From assembly GCA_900547975.1 (NCBI GenBank), contig URIX01000007.1, positions 1 through 43,964 on the forward strand: a stretch of 43,964 bases of DNA. Direction: 5' to 3'. The position numbers and the translations under genes were made by a program. The notes beneath the pieces were generated by a model, which saw only the letters and a list, made by a program, of their open reading frames with translations, had not been told where the DNA came from and did not search any database. The first letter of the stretch is position 1. The number at the start of each line of letters is the position of its first letter. This document shows positions 6,517 through 14,105 of the stretch, in pieces. Source of the DNA: an uncultured Eubacteriales bacterium. GTDB lineage: Bacteria; Bacillota; Clostridia; Christensenellales; CAG-917.

Positions 6517-8405
6517 TTTCTTTTCACCACTGCGATACGGTCGAGTCCTTCGATGTCTTTGACAATTTCGACGTCGTAGCCCTCGAATATCGCCTTAATA
6601 TCGTCTGCCTGTCCCGCGCCGAATTCCAAAAGAAGCACGCCGTCGTCTTTGAGATGTTCGTCGAGTTTGTTTGCGATTATGCGGTAGAATTTCAAGCCGT
6701 CGCTGTCGCCGTCAAGCGCGAGTTGAGGCTCGAAATCCTTGACTTTGGAATCGAGTTTCTGAACGTCGGACGTCGGAATATACGGCGGATTCGACACTAT
6801 TACGTCAAACGCCTTATTTGCCACCGCGCCCCACATATCGCCCTTTGAAAAGTCCACTCGAACGCCCGTGTTGAGCGAGTTTGCAAGCGCAACGTCTATC
6901 GCGCCCACGCTCACGTCGCACGCGCTCACTTTCGCATTCGTGTTCTTTGCAATCGCAACCGCAATCGCGCCGCTTCCCGTACACAAGTCGAGAACGTCGC
7001 ATTGCGTTTGTTTTTCCTTTATCGTCGCAATCGCCTTTTCCACGAGTTCTTCGGTTTCGGGACGAGGTATAAGCACGTTTTTGTTGACGGCAATTTTTAT
7101 GCCGTAAAACTCGCAATAACCGAGCGCGTATTGAAGCGGCGTGCCGTCCGACATACGCTTTGCAATGGCTTCTGCGTTGTCAAACTCGGTTTTGGTGAGG
7201 GTTTTGAGAGATTGAAGTTCGCTTCTCTTTTTGCCCGTAACCTCGACGAGCAACCAGTCTATATCCGCTTCGTCAGCACCTTTCGCAATATTTTGAAGTT
7301 TGGCTCTCGCAACGCCGTAAGGCACTTTTATATCGAATTTCCTTTCTTCAAGATTGGGATTTTCATCCATAGCAAGCACGGTTTTGAACGCTGTGAGCGA
7401 CACTTCGAGCATATCGTCGGTAGGCTCTTTGGTGGTAAGTTTTTGAAGTGCCATACCCGGGGCGCGAAGTATGCGTACGAAAAGGCAATCGCTCTTTGCA
7501 AGCAATTTCAAAAGTTCGTAGGATACGCCCGCAACGACCGGCAAGAACAACAGTTTGAATCCGAGTTTTATAAGCGCGTTGAGCACCTTTGCGCCGCCGA
7601 CGTCGCTCGACACGGCAAGTCCGCACTTCTCAATCATAAAGTTGACGAGCACGAAAACCATTATGCTCACCGCTATTACGAAAAACAGGAACGTCGTTCC
7701 GCAGCGAGAGTGTTCTCTGGGCATATGCTTTGCGTTTTCGACGGTGAGGTCGAGCCCTCTTTCATAACAGGATATGACCTTGTGTTCCGCGCCGTGATAC
7801 ATAAACACTCTGCGCACGTCTTTCATAAGCGTGACGAGAAGAATGTAGGATATGAAAGTCAAAAGCATAAGTCCGCCTTCGATGAGGCTGTACCAAAGAC
7901 TTTTGAGCGACGAAGAAGCGATTGCCGCTATGTTGTCGCATATGAGCGAGGCAAGGAAGTTGGGCAAAAACACGAAAAGCCCCACCGCGAGCAGTACGCC
8001 CAAAACCACCGAGAAGCCCATAAGCACGTTCATCGGATTGATTTTGAGTTTGTCCGCCATCCATTTGTCGAGTTTGGACGGCTCGGCGTAATCGCCGTAC
8101 ACTTCGGCAGAGCGCATCATAATGCCCGTACCTTGAAAGAGTTGGGTGAAAAGATTGACCACGCCTCTTACGAACGGCAAACGTAAGAACGCATTGCGTT
8201 GTTTTGCGTCCTTGACATACTTGCTTTCGACGGTAATATCGCCGTCGGGCGTGCGAACGGCGGTTGCGATAGAGCGTGCGCCCTTCATCATAACGCCTTC
8301 GAGAACGGCTTGTCCGCCAATGTTGGTCCTACGTACGATTTTGGTCTTTCTGTCGATAACGTTTTTTTGTTTCGGCTCTTTGTTTTTTGTGTTTTTGTCT
8401 GTCAT
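6513..8405 (-). CDS. prmC: DUF1385 membrane domain fused to PrmC (release factor glutamine methyltransferase)
   Basis: One 630-residue frame carries two proteins that are normally separate neighbours. Residues ~25-310 are a DUF1385 domain: IGGQAVLEGVMMKG, several membrane helices, and the conserved MYHGAEHKVISCYE and HSRCGTTF motifs. Residues ~325-630 are a complete PrmC: an N-terminal helical domain with PLQYALGYCEFYG, the SAM-binding LDLCTGSGAIAVA, and the catalytic NPPY (539-542). PrmC N5-methylates the GGQ glutamine of release factors; the role of DUF1385 is unknown. The fusion would tether PrmC to the membrane. The start is the ATG at 8405 (MTDKN...), which has no clear Shine-Dalgarno sequence; R1 copy b ends six bases upstream. 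Earlier in-frame codons would translate the repeat and are rejected. Confidence 0.9.
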   Translation of the reverse strand: MTDKNTKNKEPKQKNVIDRKTKIVRRTNIGGQAVLEGVMMKGARSIATAVRTPDGDITVESKYVKDAKQRNAFLRLPFVRGVVNLFTQLFQGTGIMMRSAEVYGDYAEPSKLDKWMADKLKINPMNVLMGFSVVLGVLLAVGLFVFLPNFLASLICDNIAAIASSSLKSLWYSLIEGGLMLLTFISYILLVTLMKDVRRVFMYHGAEHKVISCYERGLDLTVENAKHMPREHSRCGTTFLFFVIAVSIMVFVLVNFMIEKCGLAVSSDVGGAKVLNALIKLGFKLLFLPVVAGVSYELLKLLAKSDCLFVRILRAPGMALQKLTTKEPTDDMLEVSLTAFKTVLAMDENPNLEERKFDIKVPYGVARAKLQNIAKGADEADIDWLLVEVTGKKRSELQSLKTLTKTEFDNAEAIAKRMSDGTPLQYALGYCEFYGIKIAVNKNVLIPRPETEELVEKAIATIKEKQTQCDVLDLCTGSGAIAVAIAKNTNAKVSACDVSVGAIDVALANSLNTGVRVDFSKGDMWGAVANKAFDVIVSNPPYIPTSDVQKLDSKVKDFEPQLALDGDSDGLKFYRIIANKLDEHLKDDGVLLLEFGAGQADDIKAIFEGYDVEIVKDIEGLDRIAVVKRK

Positions 8406-8410
8406 ATCTA

Positions 8411-8560
8411 TTCTGACGCAGTTATTCGCCCAATAGCACTTTTTGTGCGATATTGAGATGTATATCGAGGAAGGTGCGGATTGAATCGAAACCCAGTGTA
8501 CATAGGCGTACACGGTTTCGAGGCAAGGCGTGCCTGACAAAGATAGACGCTCAATAGCGC
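8411..8560 (-). repeat. R1 structured repeat, copy b
   Basis: The same element as 257-412, filling the space between the rpmE terminator and the start codon of the DUF1385-PrmC gene. On the plus strand the first hairpin is CAATA GCAC/GTGC TATTG. The second is CGAAACC/GGTTTCG around GTGTAC/GTACAC with loop ATAGG. The stems differ from copy a yet pair, while loop and linker blocks (GCGATATTGAGATG, TAGGCGTAC) are kept. It lies downstream of rpmE in the same orientation that copy a has to its gene, and it forms the whole leader of the following operon. Confidence 0.75.
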
Positions 8561-8562
8561 GC

Positions 8563-8606
8563 AAAAAAAGTAAATGCAGGCACACATTGACGTCGTGCCT
8601 GCATTT
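8563..8606 (-). terminator. Intrinsic terminator of rpmE
   Basis: On the minus strand AAATGCAGGCAC pairs perfectly with GTGCCTGCATTT around a 10-base loop. ACTTTTTTT follows immediately. It lies 10 bases after the rpmE stop codon. Confidence 0.9.
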
Positions 8607-8615
8607 CCCTTTGCG

Positions 8616-8822
8616 TTAGTCGAGATTGTATCTCTTCTTGAATTTGTCGACGCGTCCACCGGTGTCAACAAGTTTTTGTTTGCCCGTGAAGTACGGATGG
8701 CACTTTGAGCAAATTTCAACACGAAGTTCGTTGACGTTTTTGGTTGTACCCGTCTGGAATGTGTTTCCGCACGCACACACGACGGTCACATCGTGGTAGT
8801 TGGGATGAATTCCTTCTTTCAT
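8616..8822 (-). CDS. rpmE: 50S ribosomal protein L31
   Basis: A 68-residue L31 of the zinc-binding type. Cys16, Cys18, Cys38 and Cys41 (CACG and CSKCH) form the zinc site; the N-terminus KEGIHPNYHD and the end VDKFKKRYNL are family hallmarks. AGGAG seven bases before the ATG at 8822 fixes the start and excludes an upstream in-frame extension. It has its own near-consensus promoter and an intrinsic terminator, so it is monocistronic. Genomically it sits at the head of the classical rpmE-DUF1385-prmC-prfA order. Confidence 0.97.
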   Translation of the reverse strand: MKEGIHPNYHDVTVVCACGNTFQTGTTKNVNELRVEICSKCHPYFTGKQKLVDTGGRVDKFKKRYNLD

Positions 8823-8896
8823 TTTGTTTCTCCTAACTCGTTTTTTTACACCCACACGCGCCAGTAACTTACGCGAATATGATATAAAGTTTCTTT

Positions 8897-8925
8897 ATTA
8901 TATAAGTTGCTCGTCAAAAAGTCAA
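8897..8925 (-). promoter_or_regulatory. rpmE: rpmE promoter
   Basis: On the minus strand TTGACT (8920-8925) and TATAAT (8897-8902) are 17 bp apart. The transcript would start about 65 bp upstream of the L31 start codon. Confidence 0.85.
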
Positions 8926-8986
8926 GCGTTCTAAAAGCTTATTTTCTTTTTACGGATTCTTTAATAATGCTACAATACTTGCCCTA

Positions 8987-9033
8987 TAAGCCGCTCTTGA
9001 TTTTCCGCATTAACCGCGCTTGATTCGCCGCAT
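8987..9033. repeat. Two imperfect 23-24-bp direct repeats
   Basis: Two neighbouring units, each beginning TAAsCCGC and ending CGCAT with CTTGATT in the middle, lie between the ABC ATPase stop codon and the rpmE promoter. There is no gene here and no clear terminator. It may be the site of a lost third unit or a regulatory pair; I cannot assign a role. Confidence 0.45.
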
Positions 9034-9071
9034 AATCCGAGGTTCGATTCTTTCAAAAAGCAGATCGTATT

Positions 9072-9785
9072 TCAGCACTCGGACAATGCTTTGAGAAGTT
9101 GATTTCTCGTGTCTTCGAGGTTCTTGTCGGTGAGTTTGCGCTCTTGCTTTTCGGATAGAATAGAGCCTTTGAGCACCACTTCGACGGGATTTGCCGCAAA
9201 CACGAAATAGTTGTCCGCGCAGAGCAAGCACTCGTCTATTGCGTGAGTGACGAAAACGACCGTCTTTTTCGACTGCCGTTGCAGTGCGACAAACTTGTTT
9301 ATGAGCCTTGCTTTGAGCGACGTGTCGAGTGCTTTGAACGGCTCGTCGAGCAAAAGCACGTCGCTCGGGAAAAGGAACGCTCTTGCCATACTCGCCCTTT
9401 GCGCCTGTCCGCCGCTTATCTCGCTCGGAAGGCTATTAAGCACGTCGGATATTTCGAGTGCTTCGGAGGTGGATTCAATCGTTTCTTTGCGGACGCGTTT
9501 GTCCTTTACGACTGCCTTTAATACCAAATCAAGGTTTTTATACACCGAAATCGAGGGGATTAACCTGTCTTTTTGAAAAATATAACTTACACCGCCCTCG
9601 CAACCTTCTATGCTTCCCTCATACGATTTGAGCGACGCCATAGCGTTCAGAAGAGTGGTTTTTCCGACGCCGCTTCCGCCCAGAACAACGTTGATTTTGC
9701 CTTGCTCGAATGTTACGTCGAAGTTTTGGAATATCGTTTTTTGCTCGTACGAACAAGAAAAATTCTTTATGATTATGTCTTTCAT
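9072..9785 (-). CDS. ABC transporter ATP-binding protein, sulfonate/nitrate/NMT1 type
   Basis: A 237-residue ATPase of an importer of the SsuB/TauB class. Walker A is GGSGVGKT (36-43), the Q-loop glutamine is Q71, the signature is SGGQ (124-127) and Walker B is LLLDE (144-148). It is the last gene of an operon: its ATG overlaps the permease stop by 4 bp. The frame runs on upstream of the ATG at 9785, but that part is antisense to nothing useful and overlaps the permease. The substrate cannot be read from the ATPase. Confidence 0.92.
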   Translation of the reverse strand: MKDIIIKNFSCSYEQKTIFQNFDVTFEQGKINVVLGGSGVGKTTLLNAMASLKSYEGSIEGCEGGVSYIFQKDRLIPSISVYKNLDLVLKAVVKDKRVRKETIESTSEALEISDVLNSLPSEISGGQAQRASMARAFLFPSDVLLLDEPFKALDTSLKARLINKFVALQRQSKKTVVFVTHAIDECLLCADNYFVFAANPVEVVLKGSILSEKQERKLTDKNLEDTRNQLLKALSEC

Positions 9786-10561
9786 CTCGCCACTTCCCAA
9801 ACCTTTTTCAAGAGCGCGACAACGCCTTCGAGCACAAAGCCGAACACGATTGCCACGAGCGTCCACGCAAGCAAGTATTCAATCTCGAACGTGGCGTTTG
9901 CCGTCTGTATTTTGCCGCCGATACTTTTCGATACGCACGCCAGAATTTCCGCCGCCACGACCACTTTGAGCGTGAGCGACAACGTGGACTTGCTCGTGTC
10001 GAAAAGACAGGGTGCGATAGAGGGCAAGTATATGCCGAAAGCAACGTCGGCGGGCTTGACTTTGTACACCTTTGCCATTTCCAAAAGTTCCTTGTCAACG
10101 CCCACGATTGCCGAGTATATCGACGAATAAAGAATGGGAAAGGCAATCAAAAATCCGACCGCGACGGACATTGCGTTGCTTGACATAAACGCGTAAAAAA
10201 TCAGAATAACCGCGACGGTCGGCGCGGAACGCAAAAGAGAAACTATCGGCGCAATTAATTTGTGAAGAGGCTTAAAAAGTCCGCCGAGCACGGCGAAAAT
10301 CATTGCCGCCGCAAAAGAAATCGCAAAGCAAATCAGCGTACGCAACAGCGTAGAGCCGACGCTTGACCAAAATCCTTTTTCGCCGCCGAGCGCGAAAAAA
10401 CGGGCAAGCACCTTAGAGGGCATCGGCAACACCAGCGGATTGCCTTTGACCTTTGCGCATATTGCCCATACGGCAAGCACTATGCCGAGTGCGGCGAGCG
10501 GATAAGCGATATTTTCGATTATCCGCTTCACCGTTTTTTTGTCAACATTTATCTTTTTCAC
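9782..10561 (-). CDS. ABC transporter permease, sulfonate/nitrate/NMT1 type
   Basis: A 259-residue inner-membrane permease with about six helices and the binding-protein-dependent transport signature around residues 140-180 (the EMAKVYKVKPADVAFGIYLPSI segment, the EAA-loop equivalent that contacts the ATPase). The probable start is the GTG at 10561, two bases after the TGA of the substrate-binding gene. Its Shine-Dalgarno sequence is weak, so translation is probably coupled. It is the middle gene of the four-gene set regulator, binding protein, permease, ATPase. Confidence 0.9.
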   Translation of the reverse strand: MKKINVDKKTVKRIIENIAYPLAALGIVLAVWAICAKVKGNPLVLPMPSKVLARFFALGGEKGFWSSVGSTLLRTLICFAISFAAAMIFAVLGGLFKPLHKLIAPIVSLLRSAPTVAVILIFYAFMSSNAMSVAVGFLIAFPILYSSIYSAIVGVDKELLEMAKVYKVKPADVAFGIYLPSIAPCLFDTSKSTLSLTLKVVVAAEILACVSKSIGGKIQTANATFEIEYLLAWTLVAIVFGFVLEGVVALLKKVWEVAR

Positions 10562-10563
10562 TT

Positions 10564-11580
10564 TCAGAACAACAACTTTTTGCACGCTTGCCAGTCGATT
10601 GCGTTGCCTTTGGAATCCTTCGGCATTACGCTTTCGAGGAAGGTGATAATCTCGCTCTTTTGAGCGTCGTCGAGACGAGTTGCGTTTACTTTGCATCTTA
10701 CAATGCTCGACGGCGGAAACACCGCGCTTTCATAGAGATTTGCTTGTGCAAAAGCGGTAACTTCGCTCGGGTTTTCGTTTATCCACGTCTTGCTTGTCGC
10801 AAGTGCCGCAAAAAGCGCGTCCGTAAACGATTTGTTTTGAGCAAGTTCGGTCTTGACGAAAAGTCCCGCTTGCGCGTATGTCGTTGCGCCGCTCGCCTTT
10901 GCGTATTCCGCTTGCATATCCATTTCGGCATTGAGTTTCAACGGGCCTTTGAACGCCGTCGCCGCAGGTTCGCCCACGACTGCGAAATCTACGCTTCCGT
11001 TTGCAAGCAACACTCTTGCCGCAGGACCGTCGGCAACATATTGCACGCTGACTTGGCTGTCGTTAGGCGTAACGTCCTCGCTCACGAGTTCGATCTTGTT
11101 TTTGTTCATAACGTATCTGAACACGAGTCCGGGAACACCCTCTTTTCCGATACAGGCAATCTTTTTGCCCTTTACGTCGTCAAGGGTAATCACGCCGCCG
11201 TTTTCGGTTTTGCCGACCATATAGAGGCTTCCGTCAACAGCCACGCCGACGAGTTTGTACGCCGCGCCTTGCCTTATGAGGTTTGCGCCTGCGTTTACGG
11301 GCATAATCACCAAATCACTGCTTTTAGAAGCCATTTCGGAAGCGATATTCGCAGGTTTGACGACGCTGTAATTCACCTTGTATCCGTCGATTTCCTTATT
11401 ATCGGTCACGAGGCGAAGCATTGCAAGCGCGGGCGTGCCTTCGGGCGCGCTGAAGCGCAATTCGGGCGTAGGCGTGGGATTGTCGTTACCTTTGTCGTTG
11501 CACGCGACAAGCGAAACGCACGCCACGCACACAAGTGCCAAAACTGCGATAATCGCAATAAATTTGCTTGATTTTTTCAT
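10564..11580 (-). CDS. ABC transporter substrate-binding lipoprotein (NMT1/SsuA-like)
   Basis: A 338-residue extracytoplasmic binding protein. A signal peptide with a lipobox ends LVAC27, followed by a Pro/Thr linker and a two-lobed NMT1/THI5-like domain (residues ~42-335) with TLDDVKGKKIACIGKEG and the GPAARVLLANGSVDFAVVGEPAA segment. These binding proteins deliver sulfonates, thiamine precursors, nitrate or related small organics; the ligand is not evident. It lies between the TM1266-like gene and the permease with short gaps, so it is one operon. Confidence 0.9.
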   Translation of the reverse strand: MKKSSKFIAIIAVLALVCVACVSLVACNDKGNDNPTPTPELRFSAPEGTPALAMLRLVTDNKEIDGYKVNYSVVKPANIASEMASKSSDLVIMPVNAGANLIRQGAAYKLVGVAVDGSLYMVGKTENGGVITLDDVKGKKIACIGKEGVPGLVFRYVMNKNKIELVSEDVTPNDSQVSVQYVADGPAARVLLANGSVDFAVVGEPAATAFKGPLKLNAEMDMQAEYAKASGATTYAQAGLFVKTELAQNKSFTDALFAALATSKTWINENPSEVTAFAQANLYESAVFPPSSIVRCKVNATRLDDAQKSEIITFLESVMPKDSKGNAIDWQACKKLLF

Positions 11581-11603
11581 ATCTTACCTCTAAAAATTAT
11601 TTT

Positions 11604-11855
11604 TTATTTGTCTATCTCGAAGGAAGTGATGGCGGACTTAACGCTTAGGCTCTCAAATCGTCCGAGTTTGCCCGTGAGTGCGGAAATGCGCTCTTGAGTG
11701 CCTTCCACAATCAGCGCGATTGCGTTTGCTTCTTCTCTGGGTACGCCCATTCTGCCGATTATAATATCTGCAAAATCACTCAAAACTTTCTGCATTTCGA
11801 CTGCAATCGCCTTGTCGCCTCTAAGCACGATTCCGACAACGCCTATTCTTTTCAT
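11604..11855 (-). CDS. TM1266-family small regulator (iron-only hydrogenase system type)
   Basis: An 83-residue protein with an ACT/NikR-C-like ferredoxin fold. It carries the family phrases RIGVVGIV, IIIGRMGVP, IALIVEGTQERISALTGKLG and SVKSA. Members are named after their frequent company with FeFe-hydrogenase maturation genes; their effector is unknown to me. The start is the ATG at 11855 with AGAGGT upstream; a longer reading adds 14 residues without a ribosome-binding site. It heads an ABC importer operon and no hydrogenase gene is in the window. The location suggests that it senses the imported compound or a linked metabolite; that is inference. Confidence 0.82.
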   Translation of the reverse strand: MKRIGVVGIVLRGDKAIAVEMQKVLSDFADIIIGRMGVPREEANAIALIVEGTQERISALTGKLGRFESLSVKSAITSFEIDK

Positions 11856-11997
11856 AATTACCTCTTTTGCGCCGTAAGCGCGATTATATTTGTTCAAAGC
11901 GCAAGTTATATCGTTGATATTTTACTGCGGAAGTTATATGCCCTATGCGAACTTATATAAACTCACAGTTTACGAGTAGGCTTCGAACAAGTTTTCG

Positions 11998-12052
11998 GAT
12001 TAAGGCTACGCCTTCCGCAATTATTAATTATTCATTATTAATTATTAATTAC
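11998..12052. repeat. Hairpin plus AATTATT tandem repeat module
   Basis: A short stem-loop (AAGGC tac GCCTT) is followed by CCGC and then AATTATT-type units at 12019-12050. The same arrangement, with a different but paired stem, occurs at 30580-30633. Here it is followed by a partial R1 element; the other copy is followed by R2. Together with the next two features it accounts for most of the gene-free 11856-12306 stretch. The remaining part, 12141-12306, holds nothing I can name. Confidence 0.6.
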
Positions 12053-12058
12053 CATTGA

Positions 12059-12087
12059 CAAGGCGTATCTGACGCAGTTATTCGCTC
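12059..12087 (-). repeat. R1 fragment (terminal repeat only)
   Basis: On the plus strand CAAGGCGTATCTGACGCAG followed by TTATTCGCTC matches the terminal direct repeat of R1. The two hairpins of the full element are missing, so this is a solo terminal repeat or a remnant. Confidence 0.5.
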
Positions 12088-12099
12088 GCTTGTACCGTC

Positions 12100-12134
12100 A
12101 AAAAAGCCGCCGTGCAAAACAACACGACGGCTTT
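12100..12134 (-). terminator. Intrinsic terminator after the lipoprotein/FtsX operon
   Basis: On the minus strand AAAGCCGTCGTG pairs with the CACGGCGGCTTT arm (one G-U) around a short loop, followed by TTTT. It lies about 170 bp after the stop codon at 12307 and upstream of the TM1266 operon. Confidence 0.8.
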
Positions 12135-12306
12135 ATAACCATATATAAACCGTAAATCTCGTCTTGCACTCCGTCTTTCGTCAAAAGCCTTGCCATCGTT
12201 TCGGGCGCACCCTACACTCCGTCGGCTTCGACGCACATCGTTTTTGATTCGATATTTTTTTATCTATTTTGATTTTATCCTATATTTCGCATTATGTCAA
12301 GCGTTT

Positions 12307-14103
12307 TCAAAAGACAAACAGCAATGCCGCGCCGAGTATTCTGCTTTTCAAAAGCACGGGCATATATTCGGCTTCCAAAACGCCTTCCGCTATGTTTTCC
12401 TTTCGGATTTGCCAACCTGCGATTTGCTTCATCGCTCCTCTGCTTTCGGAATTTTCTGCAAAGAAGTCGGACACAAACAACTTCAAATCCGCTTTTACGC
12501 TATCAACGCAAGACGTAATCTTTTGGCTTACGGCGTCGATTCTCGCAACGTTCCATTGATACCATTGCTTGATATACGGAATGTTGCCTTCGTCGGGGCT
12601 GCTCGGTCTTGCATACGGATAACTCTCGTCGAGAATGCCCTCGATATTGCAGAGCAAGGCTTTTGCGTACAACGCTTGCAAATTCGCTTGGGTCGGATTT
12701 ATCTCGAAATCGTAGTACGCTTGCTTCATTTTCTCGACGTTGGATGCGAACAACAAAGAAACAATCATAAGCGCGAGCGTATCGTTGTCGATAACGTCAG
12801 GGTGCGTGGGGCTGAAATCATCGTCGCCGTAATCGCCGCTTACAAGGTCGGAAACATTGAGAAGCAAGTCGAGCACAATGACGGGCATTGCCTTTTGATA
12901 GCCGTCCTTGCCCTGCTCGCAAACTCTGTCGATAAGCGCGTTTATGGCGTTTTGGTCGAATCTTCCTTCCGCCATTATGCCGTCTATGACTCTCGCCGCC
13001 AAAACGAGTTTGTTGAAAGTGTTTGTGGTATCGTCGAGCGCACCGTCGTTTTCGAGTTTAACGCAAGACAAAAAGTCCTCGATAAAGGCTTTGCTCGATA
13101 TGACGTTGCGACTTGCCTCTGCCACTTCGCACAGCGACGGAATGACGTCTGCAACCATATACGCGTATTTTGCGTAAATCATAATCTGCGAGTACACTTG
13201 CGAGGAAATGTTCTTGTCGTCGAAATTCTCGATAAAGAGGTTGAGCGCGGCGTCGAGTTTTTCAACCTCGCTTTGCGAAAGCGCGTTTTTGAGTTTGGAC
13301 ACGTTGCCCAAAAGCGCGCCGACGAGCGTTGACAACTCGCTTTCCGACACGTTGGACAGCGCGCCGTCCTCTGCAAATATCTTTGAATAAAGTTCGTCGG
13401 TCAAGGTGTTGACGGAAGTATCGTACGCAAATGCGATAAGTTCGCCGAAAGCGTTTTTGGCATTGTCGAGCGCGGATTGCATTTCTCTTTTTTGCGCTTC
13501 GGTTGCGTTGAGAGATTGTTTTGCGAGATTGAGCACCACTCTGTTTTCGGACACGTTTTGAACCGCCGCCGCACTTGCGCCGTTTTGAATCATAACGTCT
13601 TTCACGTCGTCGAGCCTGTCGACGATTTGAGATACGGTTTTACTGCCGCTTTGAATGAGCTTCGACACAAGGTCGTACGCAAGCGACGAAACGTCGCTCG
13701 ACGTAAGTCCGATTCGTTTGAGAAGCGGCACTAAAAGTGCGGCGTTTTGCGAAAATTCCTTAAGAAGTTTCTTGCCGTCCTCGCTTTCGAGCGTATTTGC
13801 GAAAGTTTTGATTTTTGCCGTCTGCAAACTCGAATCTTTAAGCCCCTCGCAAACAAGGCTCGTCCAACCCTTCGTCACAATGTAATCGCCTGCGGTATCG
13901 AGTTTCGCAATATCCTCGTTCGACAGAGTCGCACTCCATTGCGAGTTTATACCCGCGATAAAAGTCTGCTCGGCTCTTTCGACTTGCCTTACGCGCTCTT
14001 TTTGAGCGTCGGTTTGTCCCTTTTTGTTGCACGCAACCAAACTCGCGCAAAGAATCAGCACGAGAACAAACAACAAAATAAGGATTGATTTCGACTTTTT
14101 CAT
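12307..14103 (-). CDS. Large lipoprotein of unknown function, ABC-system partner
   Basis: A 598-residue protein with a signal peptide and lipobox ending LVAC25, hence a membrane-anchored lipoprotein. The rest is almost entirely predicted helix, with no domain that I recognise and no catalytic motif. It starts two bases after the stop of the FtsX-type permease, with AAAGGT as ribosome-binding site. It is therefore the third gene of the ATPase-permease-lipoprotein operon and is followed by a terminator. By position it would be the extracytoplasmic partner of the permease, as a periplasmic adaptor is for MacB in Gram-negative bacteria. That role is inference. Confidence 0.75.
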   Translation of the reverse strand: MKKSKSILILLFVLVLILCASLVACNKKGQTDAQKERVRQVERAEQTFIAGINSQWSATLSNEDIAKLDTAGDYIVTKGWTSLVCEGLKDSSLQTAKIKTFANTLESEDGKKLLKEFSQNAALLVPLLKRIGLTSSDVSSLAYDLVSKLIQSGSKTVSQIVDRLDDVKDVMIQNGASAAAVQNVSENRVVLNLAKQSLNATEAQKREMQSALDNAKNAFGELIAFAYDTSVNTLTDELYSKIFAEDGALSNVSESELSTLVGALLGNVSKLKNALSQSEVEKLDAALNLFIENFDDKNISSQVYSQIMIYAKYAYMVADVIPSLCEVAEASRNVISSKAFIEDFLSCVKLENDGALDDTTNTFNKLVLAARVIDGIMAEGRFDQNAINALIDRVCEQGKDGYQKAMPVIVLDLLLNVSDLVSGDYGDDDFSPTHPDVIDNDTLALMIVSLLFASNVEKMKQAYYDFEINPTQANLQALYAKALLCNIEGILDESYPYARPSSPDEGNIPYIKQWYQWNVARIDAVSQKITSCVDSVKADLKLFVSDFFAENSESRGAMKQIAGWQIRKENIAEGVLEAEYMPVLLKSRILGAALLFVF

Positions 14104-14105
14104 AC

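Noticed and set aside
8406..8585. A 60-residue N-terminal extension of the DUF1385-PrmC protein
   Set aside because: It would translate the R1 repeat; DUF1385 proteins start at the MTDKN region, so the ATG at 8405 is used.
9030..9060. A GAGGTTCGATTC stretch resembling the T-arm of a tRNA
   Set aside because: No acceptor stem, D-arm or anticodon arm can be built around it.
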